Source of the DNA: Mimachlamys varia
Taxonomy: Eukaryota > Mollusca > Bivalvia > Pectinida > Pectinidae
Reading direction: 5' to 3'
Length of the DNA: 64,000 nucleotides
Assembly (NCBI GenBank): GCA_947623455.1
Contig: OX392541.1
Coordinates: 6,689,719 to 6,753,718 of the forward strand
Shown here: piece by piece, positions 30,794-40,910 of the stretch
How positions within the stretch are numbered: the stretch's first letter is position 1
Layout: each line of letters starts with the position of its first letter
Made by a program: the position numbers and the translations under genes
The notes under the pieces: model-generated
What the model saw: only the letters and a program-made list of their open reading frames with translations
Database searches by the model: none
What the model was told of the DNA's origin: nothing

Positions 30794-32020
30794 TTACGGT
30801 TACCGTGCAATGCTGTGGCCAAATAAACAATTATAACTCTATTCAAATCGACATTATTCAATCTATTTTCGACACAGATTCATAATTTTGGCTGCTACGT
30901 TATCTGAACAAACTCTACTACATGATTAACTAAGGGGACAGGGAATATCAACCTCGGTAAAAGCCTTGGCGGCCGGGGTGGCAATTACAAAGTAACGGCT
31001 ATCGTGCCATGCGATAGCCAAAAAACAATTACAACTCTATTCAAATCGACATAATTCGATCTATTACCGACACAGATTCATATTTTTTGCTGTTACGTCG
31101 TCTGAACAACATCTATGACATGATTAGCTATGGGGGACAGGGGATAACATCCGCGGTAAAAGACTGGTACTCCGGGATGGCAAATACAAAGTAACGGCTA
31201 TCGTGCCATGCGATAGCCAAAAAACAATTACAACTCTATTCAAATCGACATAATTCACTCAATTTTCGACACAGATTCATAATTTTGGCTGCTACGTTAT
31301 TTGAACAACATCTACTACATGATTAACTAAGGGGACAGGGAAATCATCCCAGGTAAAAGCCTAGGCCTCCGGGATGGCAAATACAAAGAAACGGCTACCG
31401 TGCCATACTGTAGCCAAATAAACAATTATAACTCTATTCAAATCGTCATAATTCAATCTATTTTCGACACAGATTCATACTTTTTCCTGCTACGTTATCT
31501 GAACAACATCTACTACATGATTAGCCAGTGGGACAGGGTATAACATCCTTGGTAAAAGCCTGGTACTCCGGGATGGCAAATACAAAGTAATGGCTACTTT
31601 GACATGCTGTTGCAAAATCAACATTTATAACTCTATTCAAATCGACATTATTCAATCTATTTTCGACACAGATTCATAATTTTGGCTGCTACGTTATCTG
31701 AACAAACTCTACTACATGATTAACTAAGAGGATAGAGAATAACATCCCCGGTAAAAGCCTTGGCGGCCGGAGTGGCAAATGCAAAGTAACGGCTCTCGTG
31801 CTGCCTGTAGCCAAAAAAAACAATAATAACTCTATTCAAATCGACATAATTCGATCTATTACCGACACAGATTCATATTTTTTGCTGTTACGTCGTCTGA
31901 ACAACATCTATGACATGATTAGCTATGGGGGACAGGGGATAACATCCGCGGTAAAAGACTGAGCAACCGGGGAGGCAAATACAAAGTAACGGCTACCGTG
32001 CAAGACTGTAGCCAAACAAA

Positions 32021-32335
32021 CCTGACGTAAACCAAGTCTTTTGTCAAAAACCTGCTATTAAAAACATTTGTTAATGTGTCGATTTCACTTATTAACTACC
32101 CACAAAGCATCCAATAAAGATTTTCGTATATTTTCACTATTGGGTTGAACATGTAGACCAAAAACTGTCTCTAAACTCATTTCCATCAACTGAAATGCCA
32201 TTAAGCTATTGAAGAAGAATATTCTTTATTTTAACTTTCACATATTAGGTCGAACGTCGAACGTGCAAGAAGAAATCGTGTCAATCTTAGTTTAAAAATT
32301 CTGCTATTAATAAAATTAGTTAAAGGGGCATCGCG
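32021..32335 (+). repeat. R2 repeat family, copy 1 (array flank)
   Basis: This begins exactly where the satellite stops (CTGACGTAAACCAAGTCTTT). The same junction-side sequence recurs at 36,071, where no satellite is attached, so R2 is an independent family. Recurring blocks include AAAACCTGCTATTAATAAGA, TTAATGTGTCAATTTC, CACAAATTNGGTTGAGC or CACAAATTAGGTCGAAC, AATCGTGTCAACCC and GAAGAAGATTATTCTTTATT. No coding capacity. Confidence 0.8.
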
Positions 32336-33059
32336 CGAAAGTCAGCTTTTTTCATATTCAAAATATTACATACACATGTCGAGTGGGTAATCCTTATGGA
32401 CTACGACGATCAGATTCTGCTGACATGTATTCAAAACATTAATAATTTCAAAATAACTAGTGGAATCCCAAACGTCTGGCCAGACGTTCTGAATTGGGAT
32501 TTCCACCTACCAACGCATGCGCAGCGAGCGCCGTTTCCATTGTAAACACTATCTGTTATTACCGTTACACTACGATAAGGCCTAACTACTAAGCGAAAAG
32601 TTGCCGAATGGTCAAAATATGACACAAGACAGCGTTACGGAATCATATTGAGAGATGGGAAGTATTCTAAGGAGAAACTACCCGCTCTATTGTGTGTATG
32701 TTATATATTTCTTCTGTATAACGTTAACATGCACAAATAAAGCTTTGATTTGGTTTTGAGGCTACCCAAGGGGAAACTGTTTCAGTCTTCTGTTGCATAA
32801 AATGCGTGTGTAATATTAAACTTAAAAGTTTGTTTTATAATATTCTCTTTATAAAATCTTATGTTCCAGTAAAACAGTATGATTTAATTATATTGCTGGA
32901 TAGAAAGACATTTTCAAATACTATTTATACCATAACAGAAAAAAGTCGTTTGATCACGTTGTAAAACGGGACGTGCGACCGAGGTACATACGGCTTCAAT
33001 TTGGACAAAAGGAATATAAAAATTTGTTTTCACGCGTAAAAAACAGTGATATTCATACT
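32336..33059. other. Non-coding stretch, nothing recognised
   Basis: AT-rich single-copy-looking DNA between an R2 copy and an old duplicated segment. Reading frames are under 70 codons, on either strand, and none resembles a protein family I know. No tRNA-like or inverted-repeat structure stood out. Confidence 0.5.
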
Positions 33060-33560
33060 TAATCTATAAATTAGTGAAGGTACCAAATATCATTGGGTTG
33101 CGACCAGGTTTTTTTTTTTTTTTTTAAAGTCACCGTCCCTTTACAAGACGACAAAAAAGATGTTAAAAGGAAGCGGAATTATCATAACATATTCATAACG
33201 TGTAGTTATAAGTATTTCACCAGTTCCATATTTGATATACTTGTAGTCATGCTTATAGTGTGTCGTTATATGAGTTTGTGGACTTAAATATTCGCATTCC
33301 GTGATACGTGTTAACGTGTGAAGATGCTGAAAGTTGGATAGATTTTAAATGAATATGAATGTACTTTGTATATATAGTCTGAAAAAAAAATCCTCAAGAC
33401 ATTGAGTTGTAAAAAAAAATCGCAAACATTTCATGTCATTTTATTTTCGAACTTTTCAATGCATGCTACATACATTTTATGAAACCATCTGAAAAGTTGG
33501 TTCGTGAATATTACCTTTTACATAAATTAAGGTTTGTACCATGGCTGTATTCCGTACCCA
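33060..33560 (+). repeat. Diverged duplicate, left copy
   Basis: This segment matches 41,260-41,800 in the same orientation, with many substitutions and indels. Shared anchors include TAGATAGATTTTARATGAAT, GTCTGAAAA, AAGACATTGAGTTGTAAAAA (GGAG in the other copy), CTTTTCAATGCATGC, TTTTATGAAA and AAATTAAGGTTTGTMCCA. A poly-T run lies at about 33,110-33,126. It could be an ancient interspersed repeat or a segmental duplicate; it does not code. Confidence 0.75.
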
Positions 33561-33956
33561 TGTGTACCGGTCTCGGTTATGTAAATATAATATAGATAAT
33601 TCCTGGTGTCGATCGATATATGGTGCCTATATGCCGACAATTATTCTTCATTTGAATATCGGTATGTGTGCAATTGATGTCTAATTTCAATATGAATGTG
33701 ATTCAATAAGTTTATACACGGACTTTGTCTCTGTTTCATCAGCCGTATACATTACACGTCCCCTCCCGTATGGTCGCTTCCGTCAAACTGAGCAGGAAAC
33801 TTGCGGCACACCTGTCACGTTGCGTCATCCCCGCTATTTTTATCTGGGCTTTCCCGAGGAATGCGATTTTGCAAGTGGTCATTATAGACATTTTGAGTGG
33901 ACTTTTGATTTGGGAATAACAGGAAAGTATAATTAGTAGTGCAGACGCCATGTATA

Positions 33957-34380
33957 TTCAAGAATTCAATACTATTGGCACCCAAATTGTTGTATATTTT
34001 TACTATTGACAAATTCGGTTGAGCGTAATGAACTAAATCGTGTCAAGCGAATAAGTGGAAACATGAAAAAATGTAATTCATTCTGACAAACGTTTGTCAT
34101 TTAACAAATGTTATATTTTCACTTTTCACAAATTGGGTTGAGCATGAACATTAATCGTGTCACTCAAAATCACACAGTGTCACTCAAAATCACACAGTGT
34201 CAATAAACTGCTATTCATACGAGTTGATCTTGCGTCATTTCCATTAATGGAATTTATTTTCACTTTCACAAATTAGGTCGAACGTGCAAGAAGAAATCGT
34301 GTCAACCCGACCGAACTAAGTTTCAAAAACCTGCTATTAATAAGATTAGTTACTGTGCCAATTTCCCTAATTCACTATGT
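33957..34380 (+). repeat. R2 repeat family, copy 2 (uninterrupted site)
   Basis: Contains CTATTGGCACCCAAA, TTGACAAATTCGGTTGAGCG, GTGGAAACATGAAAAAATG, ATTCTGACAAACG and TCACAAATTGGGTTGAGCAT in order. Inside it a 22-bp phrase (TCACTCAAAATCACACAGTG core) is tandemly doubled near 34,157-34,200. The stretch at 34,055-34,110 is the uninterrupted version of the site occupied by the DNA transposon at 36,255-38,894. The copy is itself broken at about 34,378 by a LINE fragment and resumes at 35,640. Confidence 0.85.
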
Positions 34381-35640
34381 GGAACGTATCAAAGAAGGCA
34401 CAAAGACGTCCTTACCACGGAGAAAATTCTGTAAACACTTAAAACCGTATTGGAATGGGGCTCTGAAAGACCTGAATAAAAAAATGTCGAGATATCGTTC
34501 TGTTTGGACACATTTTGGAAGACCTAGATCTCAGGATTATGCAATGTACAGAAACTACAAGGATGCAAAACGTAAATTTCGGAACGTCCATAGGTGTTTA
34601 TCAGAAGAACACCTTCAGAAACTTAATAACTATATCGTTGAAACTGCTGAAGTCGTTCAGCCATCTTTCTGGAGACTTGTGAAATCTCCCCAGAAGAAAA
34701 ATCTCGGATATGCTGGATAATAAGCTTTACACTTGTTTTTTAGATACTACTAAAAAGTTCGACTGCGTTTGGCACAACGGTCTTTACTTCAAAATGCATA
34801 AAATGGGGTTTTCTATTAAATATATAAAAATGTTAGCATCAATGTTTACAAATATGCAGAGCTATGTCCTCTATGTCTTATCAAGGCTTCCAATCCAAAT
34901 GGTTCGCAATCGAACAGGGAACGAGGCAAGGGGGTATTGTATCTCCATGGATGTATACTACTTTGTACATAAATGAATTGTTAGAAAGCTTATGTAACTC
35001 TAATGCTGCATTTTTTTGTTGATAATATCAATGTCACTTGCCCTACACAGGCAGATGATATGGTTTTGTAGTCTAGATAAATTAATGAATATGTTTTTCA
35101 TGTACAGTTGTAAATGGAGGTTTACTTATAATGCTTCCTAAACATGCATATTTGTGTTTAATGAATCGAAAACGATGTTTTCAAGATCTAAGCGCAAATG
35201 GTTACTTGGTTCGAAAGAAGTAAATGAGCTAGAAAGTACAATACATGTTGGTGTCTATCTTGACAAATATAAACTAGGTCGTCCAAATGTAGACGATGTT
35301 GTTCATAAGTTTGGAAGTTCATGCTTTGGTTTTCTATCTCCAGTTTGATAGTAGAAAATATCAACACTTTAATTGGCTTGAGGCTGTATAGATCCATCAT
35401 TTTACCACGTGGTCTATACAGTTGTGAACTGTGGTTTCTTCTCTCCAATTCGAATTGGAGTCGTTTAGATAAGATCCAAAATCTATGTGTAAAACTAATT
35501 CAATGCTTTCCTGTTTAGGAATGCTGGGTTTAACATCTCTGTAAACTTAATTTTTTAAGGTCATTATGCTATCTTATGCCATATTTTGCCATTCAGCAAC
35601 TATTTTTAAAGCGTTTATTTCATAAGTCATATCACATTTA
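34378..35640 (+). pseudogene. LINE fragment (linker and reverse transcriptase), degraded
   Basis: Remnant of ORF2 of a CR1/jockey-like non-LTR retrotransposon. Codons from 34,355 read a linker typical of these elements (KHLKPYWN, MYRNYKDAKRKFRNVHR, FWRLVKSPQKK) for about 110 residues. From 34,710 comes reverse-transcriptase palm sequence (CFLDTTKKFDCVWHNGLYFK), then in other frames QGTRQGGIVSPW, QADDMVL (the ADD catalytic motif) and VFNESKTM. The end near 35,370-35,520 reads LYRSIILPRGLYSCELW, the usual C-terminal part. The fingers region is missing: the linker joins directly to the palm, so there is an internal deletion. At least three frameshifts are needed, so it is dead. It lies inside an R2 repeat, which is interrupted at CTAATTCACTAT and resumes at CCCAAAGAAG. 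Clade assignment within CR1/jockey is uncertain. Confidence 0.85.
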
Positions 35641-36254
35641 CCCAAAGAAGATTGTTGCATATTTTCACTTTTCACAAATTTGGTTGAGCATGCTAGACCT
35701 AATAGTATCAACCCAAAGATACTATGTGTCAATAAACTCATTTCCATCAACTGAATGCCATAAATTCCCGAAGAAGATTATTCTTTATTTTCACTTTCAC
35801 AAATTAGGTCGAACGTGCCTGAAGAAATCGTATCAACCCGGCCTAACTAAGTTTCAAAAACCTGCTATTAATAAGATTTGTTAATGTGTCAATTTCCCTA
35901 ATTAAATAATATTGCCACCCAAACAAGTTTGTTGTATATATTCACACATTTCGTTGAACTTGCTAAACCAAATCGTGTCAACCCAAAAGTACTTACTTTG
36001 TCAATAAATTGCTAATAACACATTTTCTCATGCGTCATTAACAAATAAAACTGCTAAACCAAATCCTGTCAACCTGACGTAAACCAAGTCTTTTGTCAAA
36101 AACCTGCTATTAATAAGATTTTTTAATGTGTCAATTTCACTAATTCACTATTGGCACCCAAAGAAGTTTGTTGTATATTTTCACTATTGACAAATTTCGT
36201 TGAGCGTACTGAACTAAATCGTGTCAACTGAATATGTGGAAATATGAAAAAATG
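35640..36254 (+). repeat. R2 repeat family, copy 3
   Basis: About 1.5 R2 units: CCCAAAGAAGATTGTTGCAT, TCACAAATTTGGTTGAGCAT, CATTTCCATCAACTGAATGC, GAAGAAATCGTATCAACCC, then a second pass with AACCTGACGTAAACCAAGTC and TGACAAATTTCGTTGAGCGT. It ends at AATATGAAAAAATG, where the DNA transposon starts. Confidence 0.85.
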
Positions 36255-36735
36255 AAAGAACCTCTTTCACGAACAATGAAATTTTGCCCACGACCCGATT
36301 TAATCTTAACTAGGTGTCATTTGTAGCACCCTAGCATACTCCACTGAAACAGTGTTAAAAAAAATTCAAAAGGTCAATGGGGCCTGAATTATTAACTTCT
36401 TTGTGACGTTTAAGTAGGTGTGTGAGATAAGTTCAGAAATGGCTCCATAAAAAGAAATGGAACCCTCATACAGAACTACAGAACGGGGTTTTTTTGTTCA
36501 TTTTTTAACAAAGTACTGTCTTCAGAGCTGAGTTTCACACACTTCCGGTTCCGGTGCACCTAAATACTTTTGACATTATTTGTCCCAATATGTTTGCTCA
36601 AAAAAGTAAAAAAAATGAAGAAAATTGGTAACCGGTTAATTTGTCATTGACAACGATGCGTTCGAGGAGTCGGAATCTCAAAATTGGTGCCATAAAATTG
36701 ATGTGGTTGCTTAATGAAAATTTTGCTTTTTTTGG
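36255..36735 (+). repeat. Left terminal inverted repeat of the 2.64-kb transposon
   Basis: Pairs with 38,313-38,894. Matching anchors include TTTTGCCCACGACCCGATTT, CCTAGCATACTCC, AAACGTCACAAAG (opposite arm), AATGGCTCCATAAAAAGAAA, CAAAGTACTGTCTTCAGAGC, TTTGTCCCAATATGTTTGCT and GAGTCGGAATCTCAAAATTG. Confidence 0.88.
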
Positions 36736-36900
36736 TTTTTCAAATAATGATTTGAAAGTTTAAATATGATTTTATAAAAAAAAAATCTTTTAACACACAG
36801 TATGATTCCTAGATGGCCTGTATCAGTTCCTTTACAGCAAGACCCCAAGCAAGTATTTAAAACGTGTGTGTATTGATCTTGCATTTTATGGACGTCTACT

Positions 36901-37070
36901 CAGTAGTTTTACACACTTCCGGTTCATATGCACATACTTCTATTAAACATTACTTAAGGACATCACATTTTCTCAAATCAATTAAAGTGTCAAGAAATTG
37001 TTTGCCAGGTAAAATTGTCAATGAAAATAAATCCGAATCTCGAAATTGGCATAACAAAATAGATATGACA
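36901..37070 (+). repeat. Internal direct copy of the TIR inner part
   Basis: ACACACTTCCGGTTC, TCAAATCAATTAAAG, TTGTCAATG and CCGAATCTCGAAATTGGCAT follow the same order as 36,535-36,706 inside the left terminal repeat. It is diverged, so the terminal sequence was partly duplicated inward long ago. Confidence 0.6.
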
Positions 37071-37485
37071 ATTTATATTGAATTACATCAAGTGAGTTGT
37101 CATATTTTTGTTATCAATGTAACCATGTACAGCCAATTCAGTAAAATGACAAATGGATACACTAGTTATAAGTTGTTTTACTCTATATATACCGTAAAAT
37201 AAATGCAAAAGTGATTTGTATGTTGGGTGTAATTCTAAAAACCTAAAACTCATCAATGGAGCAGTTGTGAAGATGCAAAGCTCCAAGAAATCAATGCAAA
37301 AATGCAGTGATCGTTATTGCATGGTCTTAAAAGACCTCCCTGACGAAGCACCACTAAAATATTTAATACAGTCGAACAGTTCTCATCTTTGGTTATCACT
37401 ATCATTATGTGATTATGTAAGGACTGTAGTAAGGATGGAAAATCACTAAGAAACTTAGAATCCCCGCAAAATTGTTGGCTGAAAA

Positions 37486-37779
37486 ATGTTCTCAAGAAAG
37501 ATATCTGATCCTGATGAGGATGGAGAGGTTGCTCAGGAATCCAATTCTTGTGATAGTTTGGTGGATAATGCAATTGCTGTGAATTCACAAAACCAAACAA
37601 ATATTTCCCCAATCCCATCCCTCCTGAATATCACCGATATCAAATATGGTTCATCTTCACATCGTAAATGTTCTGTATGCTTACAGTATAATGATTCATG
37701 TGTTACTGTTCCGAAGTCCGTTCGCCATGTTTTACTGATAGAGAAAAAACTGTGGTGCTTTCCTGATACACGTTTTTGA
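37486..37779 (+). pseudogene. Transposase N-terminal zinc-binding region remnant
   Basis: A 97-codon frame. Residues about 65-97 read RKCSVCLQYNDSCVTVPKSV then LIEKKLWCFPDTRF. A CxxC pair followed some 30 residues later by a 'C-P-x-x-R' type segment resembles the short N-terminal domain of invertebrate DDE transposases that also carry a C-terminal SWIM finger; this comparison is from memory. The first 60 residues are acidic and Ser/Asn-rich and not recognised. The frame breaks at 37,779. Continuation is found two frames away from 37,782 (AEYLETLACGIYQIKLSPGY), so one frameshift separates this part from the SWIM segment. Confidence 0.5.
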
Positions 37780-37781
37780 AT

Positions 37782-38081
37782 GCTGAGTACCTTGAGACAC
37801 TAGCATGTGGTATTTACCAGATCAAACTGTCCCCTGGTTACATTGTTCATTCACGCCACAAGTCGCAAACAAAGTATCATGTTTGGATCTAGTTTGAAAA
37901 CAATGAACCAGATGATCCCATCAAGGCGTATTACTGTCTTTGTCTTGCAGGGAAAAGAACATCTGGTATGTGTGCACATGTTGCATCAATGTTGTACTAC
38001 CTGGGCTATTATATTCATCAGGCAAATCCGAAAACTCTCCAGCCAATAAATTCAGAGATTCTGTGTTATGAAAAAGCGTAA
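37782..38081 (+). pseudogene. SWIM zinc-finger remnant of a transposon protein
   Basis: Reading from 37,782 gives AEYLETLACGIYQIKLSPGY, IVHSRHKSQTKYHVWI, an in-frame TAG at 37,890-37,892, then FENNEPDDPIKAYYCLCLAG, KRTSGMCAHVASMLYYLGYY and a natural stop TAA at 38,079. CLC...CAH fits the SWIM pattern CxCx(n)CxH, a zinc-binding domain that contacts DNA or protein in MULE and related transposases. The spacing between the metal ligands is intact. No DDE core lies between the N-terminal remnant and this finger (they are almost adjacent), although full-length relatives would have several hundred residues there; the gene therefore appears internally deleted as well as carrying a stop and a frameshift. 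It lies inside the long-TIR transposon. Confidence 0.75.
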
Positions 38082-38312
38082 CTTAGTATCCAGTTATCAA
38101 TTTCACTTGGGATGAGGTAACAACAAAGCATTAAACCATGTTGAAAACTTGGGAGACGTATACCTATATATGAGCTTAATGCACATAGTCTTGTTTTAAA
38201 GAACTGATTCCTACAGGCCCTCCGGGCCTCTTATTGTTAGTACAAAGATGGTTTCATATATCATATAACATGTTTGTTCTTTCACTATCAATCTTTCATA
38301 ACTTACAAAACA

Positions 38313-38894
38313 AAAAAATGAAAAAAAATTCATTAAAACTTCATTTCAATTTGATGACGCCAATTTTGAGATTCCGACTCCTCAAACATATCGTTCTGAA
38401 TAACAAATTTACCGGTTACCAATTTTCTTCATTTTCTTTACTTTTTTGAGCAAACATATTGGGACAAATAATGTCAAAGTATTTAGGTGCACCGGAACCG
38501 AAAGTGTGGGAAACTCAGCTCTGAAGACAGTACTTTGTTAAAAAAATGAACAAAAAAACACATTTTTTTTGTATTTCATTGAGAATAACTTTTTGCATAT
38601 GTCAAATTCTTCCAGTTATGTTTGTTTGAAAAATCAAGCAGGTTCTTATGAACATAATAAGAAGTGATATAGTTCTGTAAGAGAGTTCCTTTTCTTTTTA
38701 TGGAGCCATTTCTGAACCTTATCTCACACACCTACTTAAACGTCACAAAGAAGTTAATAATTCAGGCCCCATGGACCTTTTGAATTTTTTTAAACACTGT
38801 TTCAGGGGAGTATGCTAGGGTGCTATATATGACACCTAGTTAAGATTAAATCGGGTCGTGGGCAAAATTTCATTGTTCGTGAAAGAGGTCCTTT
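38313..38894 (-). repeat. Right terminal inverted repeat of the 2.64-kb transposon
   Basis: Reverse complement of the left arm from GTCCTTT inward, including GCAAAATTTCATTGTTCGTG, TTAAGATTAAATCGGGTCGT, ATTCAGGCCCCATGGACC and TTGAGCAAACATATTGGGAC. It carries about 110 bp (about 38,560-38,670) missing from the left arm. Confidence 0.88.
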
Positions 38895-39395
38895 ATTCTG
38901 ACCTTTGTATGTCGTTCAACAAATATTACATTGACACTTTTCACAAATTTGGTTGAGCATGCTAGAACTCAAAAATACTAAGTGTCAATCAACTGATATT
39001 AACATATTTTCTCATACGTCATTTTTATTGATTGAATGCTATTAGTAACTGAAGAAGATTATTTTTTATATTCACTTTTCACAAATAAAAATGCTGAACC
39101 AAATCCTGTGAACTAAGTTGGGTTGATACTATTACGTCTAGCATGCTCAACCAAATTTGTGAAAAAGTGAAAATATGCAACAATCTTTGGGTGCCAATAG
39201 TGAATTATTGAAATTGACACATTAACAAATCTTATTAATAGCAGGTTTTTGAAACTGAGTTCAGTCGGGTTGACACGATTTCTTCTTGCATGTTCGACCT
39301 AATTGACACATTGATAAATCTTATTAACAGAATAAACTGAATGCCAAAAGGTACTGAAGAAGATTATTCTTTATTTTCACTTTCCACAATTTGAA
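38895..39395. repeat. R2 repeat family, copy 4, with orientation switch
   Basis: From 38,895 to about 39,115 R2 continues in forward orientation (ATTCTGACC, TCACAAATTTGGTTGAGCAT, GAAGAAGATTATT). At about 39,115 it flips: 39,116-39,395 is reverse-complement R2 (GCATGCTCAACCAAATTTGT, CTTATTAATAGCAGGTTTTT, GGGTTGACACGATTTCTTCT). The reverse part abuts reverse-oriented satellite at 39,396. Confidence 0.85.
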
Positions 39396-40910
39396 TAAAG
39401 TTATTATTGTTTATTTGGCTACAGTCTTGCATGGTTGCCGTGACTTTGTTTTTGCCACATCGACCTCTCAGTCTTTTACCGGGGATTTTATCCCCTGCCT
39501 CCCTAGCTAATCAGGTCATAAATGATGTTCAGATAACGTAGCAGCAAAAAGTATGAATCTGTTTTGAAAATTAAATGAATTATGTCGATTTGAATAGAGT
39601 TATAACTATTTTTTTGGCTACAGTCTTGCACAGTAGCCACCACTTTGTATTTGACACCTCTGCCGCTTTGTTTTTTACCGATGATGCTATCCCCCTTTCT
39701 CCCAAGCTAATCATGTCGAAGATGTTGTTCGGATAACGTAGCACCAACAATTATGAACCTGTGTTGAAAATTAAATAAATTATGTCGATTTGGATAGAGT
39801 TATAATTGTTTTCTTTTGGCTACAGTCTGGCACGATAGCCGTTACTTTGTATTTGCCATATCGGCCGTCCAGGCTTTTACCGGTGATTTTATCCCCTGTC
39901 CCCCTAGCTAATCATTCAGAATATGTTGTTCTGATAACGTAGCAGCAAAAATATGAATTTGTGTCGACAATTGTTTGATTATGTCGATTTGAATGGCTTC
40001 AGCCCCGCAAGATAGCCGTTACTTTGTATTTGTCATCGCGGCCGCTCAGTCGACCGGTGATATTACCCCCTGTCCCCTTAGCTAATCATGTAGTATATTT
40101 TGTGTGGATAACGTAGCAGAACAAATTATGAATCTGTGTCGAAAATAGATCGAATTATTCGATTTGAATAGAATTGCAATTGTCTTTAGCTACAGACTAG
40201 CACGGTTGCCGTTACTTTGTATATGCCACCCCGGCCGTCCAGCCTTTCACTTGGGATGTTATCCCCTGAACCACTAACAACTAGCTAATTATGTCGTAGA
40301 TGTTTTGCACATCACAAAAAGTATGAAACTGTGTTGACAATTGTTTAATTATGTCGATTTGAATAAAGTTATAATTGTTTATTTGGCTACAGTCTTGCAC
40401 GGTAGCAGTTCCTTTGTATTTGCCACCCTGGGCGTCCAGGCTTTTACCGGTGATGTTATCCCCTGCCCCGTAGCTAATCATGCCATAGATGTTGTTCAAA
40501 TAACGTAGCATCAAAAATTGTGAATCTGTGTCTAAAACTGATTGAATTATGTCGATTTGAACAGACATCTATAACATGATTAGTTAGTTAAAAAGGGGAT
40601 AACATCCCCGGTTATGTAGTAGATGATGTTCAGAAAACGTAGCAGCAAAAATTATGAATCTTTGTCGAAAATAGATCGAATTATGTCAATTTGAATACAG
40701 TTATAATTGTTTATTTGGCTTCAGCCCGGCACGATAGCCTTTACTTTGTTTTAGTAGTATAAGTTTTTGTCTTATACTTGTTTGTATGGCTTCAGCCACG
40801 CACGATAGCCGTTACTTTATATTTGCCACCTCGGCCGCTCAGGCTTTTACCGGGGATGTTATCCCCTGTCCCCCTAACTAATCATGTCATAGATGATAAA
40901 TTGGATGTCT
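39396..40910 (-). repeat. Reverse-oriented satellite block, ~8 diverged monomers
   Basis: Monomers of the same satellite as 1-32,020 but on the other strand, recognised by repeated GGCTTTTACCGGKGATNTTA, TCCCCCTAGCTAATCATG, GATAACGTAGCAGC, GAATCTGTGTCGAAAAT and ATGTCGATTTGAATAGAG. Core phrases recur near 39,474, 39,673, 39,874, 40,052, 40,243, 40,440 and 40,842, about 200 bp apart. Copies differ far more from one another than those of the left array, so this is an older, non-homogenised remnant. A 95-codon frame on the minus strand (40,281-40,568) is a by-product. Confidence 0.93.
40566..40620 (+). repeat. Forward-oriented satellite sliver inside the reverse block
   Basis: ACATCTATAACATGATTAGT followed by GGGGATAACATCCCCGG reads in forward orientation, while sequence on both sides is reverse-oriented (GATGATGTTCAGAAAACGTA follows directly). 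This is a micro-inversion or a template switch of about 55 bp. Confidence 0.6.

Larger units (their letters stand above)
1..32020 (+). repeat. Satellite array, ~200-bp monomer with higher-order structure
   Basis: About 160 head-to-tail monomers of roughly 193-216 bp, all in one orientation; the array is cut by the left edge. Each monomer carries recognisable blocks in the same order: CTATTCAAATCGACATAATT, CGACACAGATTCATA, CTGCTACGTTATCTGAACAA, ACATGATTAGCTA, GGGGATAACATCCCC, GGTAAAAGCC, GGCAAATACAAAGTAACGGC and a TGTAGCCAAA end followed by an A-rich stretch. Monomer types are clearly diverged from each other, but multi-monomer blocks recur almost unchanged, which is the mark of higher-order repeats. 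Short reading frames of 60-153 codons on both strands recur with the monomers and match no protein I recognise; I treat them as by-products. The last monomer (about 31,960-32,020) is more diverged, as expected at an array edge. Confidence 0.97.
36255..38894. mobile_element. 2.64-kb DNA transposon with ~500-bp terminal inverted repeats
   Basis: The left end (AAAGAACCTCTTTCACGAAC) and the right end read in reverse complement (AAAGGACCTCTTTCACGAAC) match and continue as inverted repeats for about 480 bp on the left and 580 bp on the right. The left arm lacks roughly 110 bp present in the right. The interior holds remnants of a transposase-like gene: an N-terminal zinc-binding region and a C-terminal SWIM finger. 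Long terminal repeats plus SWIM suggest a Mutator-like or related DDE transposon, but the catalytic core is not visible, so the superfamily is open. The element interrupts an R2 repeat. An uninterrupted paralogous site at 34,055-34,110 supports the boundaries. I could not see a clear target-site duplication. Confidence 0.85.

Noticed and set aside
1..32020. CRISPR-like array because of regular repeats
   Set aside because: Repeats are contiguous ~200-bp monomers without unique spacers, in eukaryotic sequence.
34740..35348. Separate small genes at the LINE at 34-35 kb
   Set aside because: All frames there are consecutive pieces of one LINE ORF2 broken by frameshifts and a deletion.
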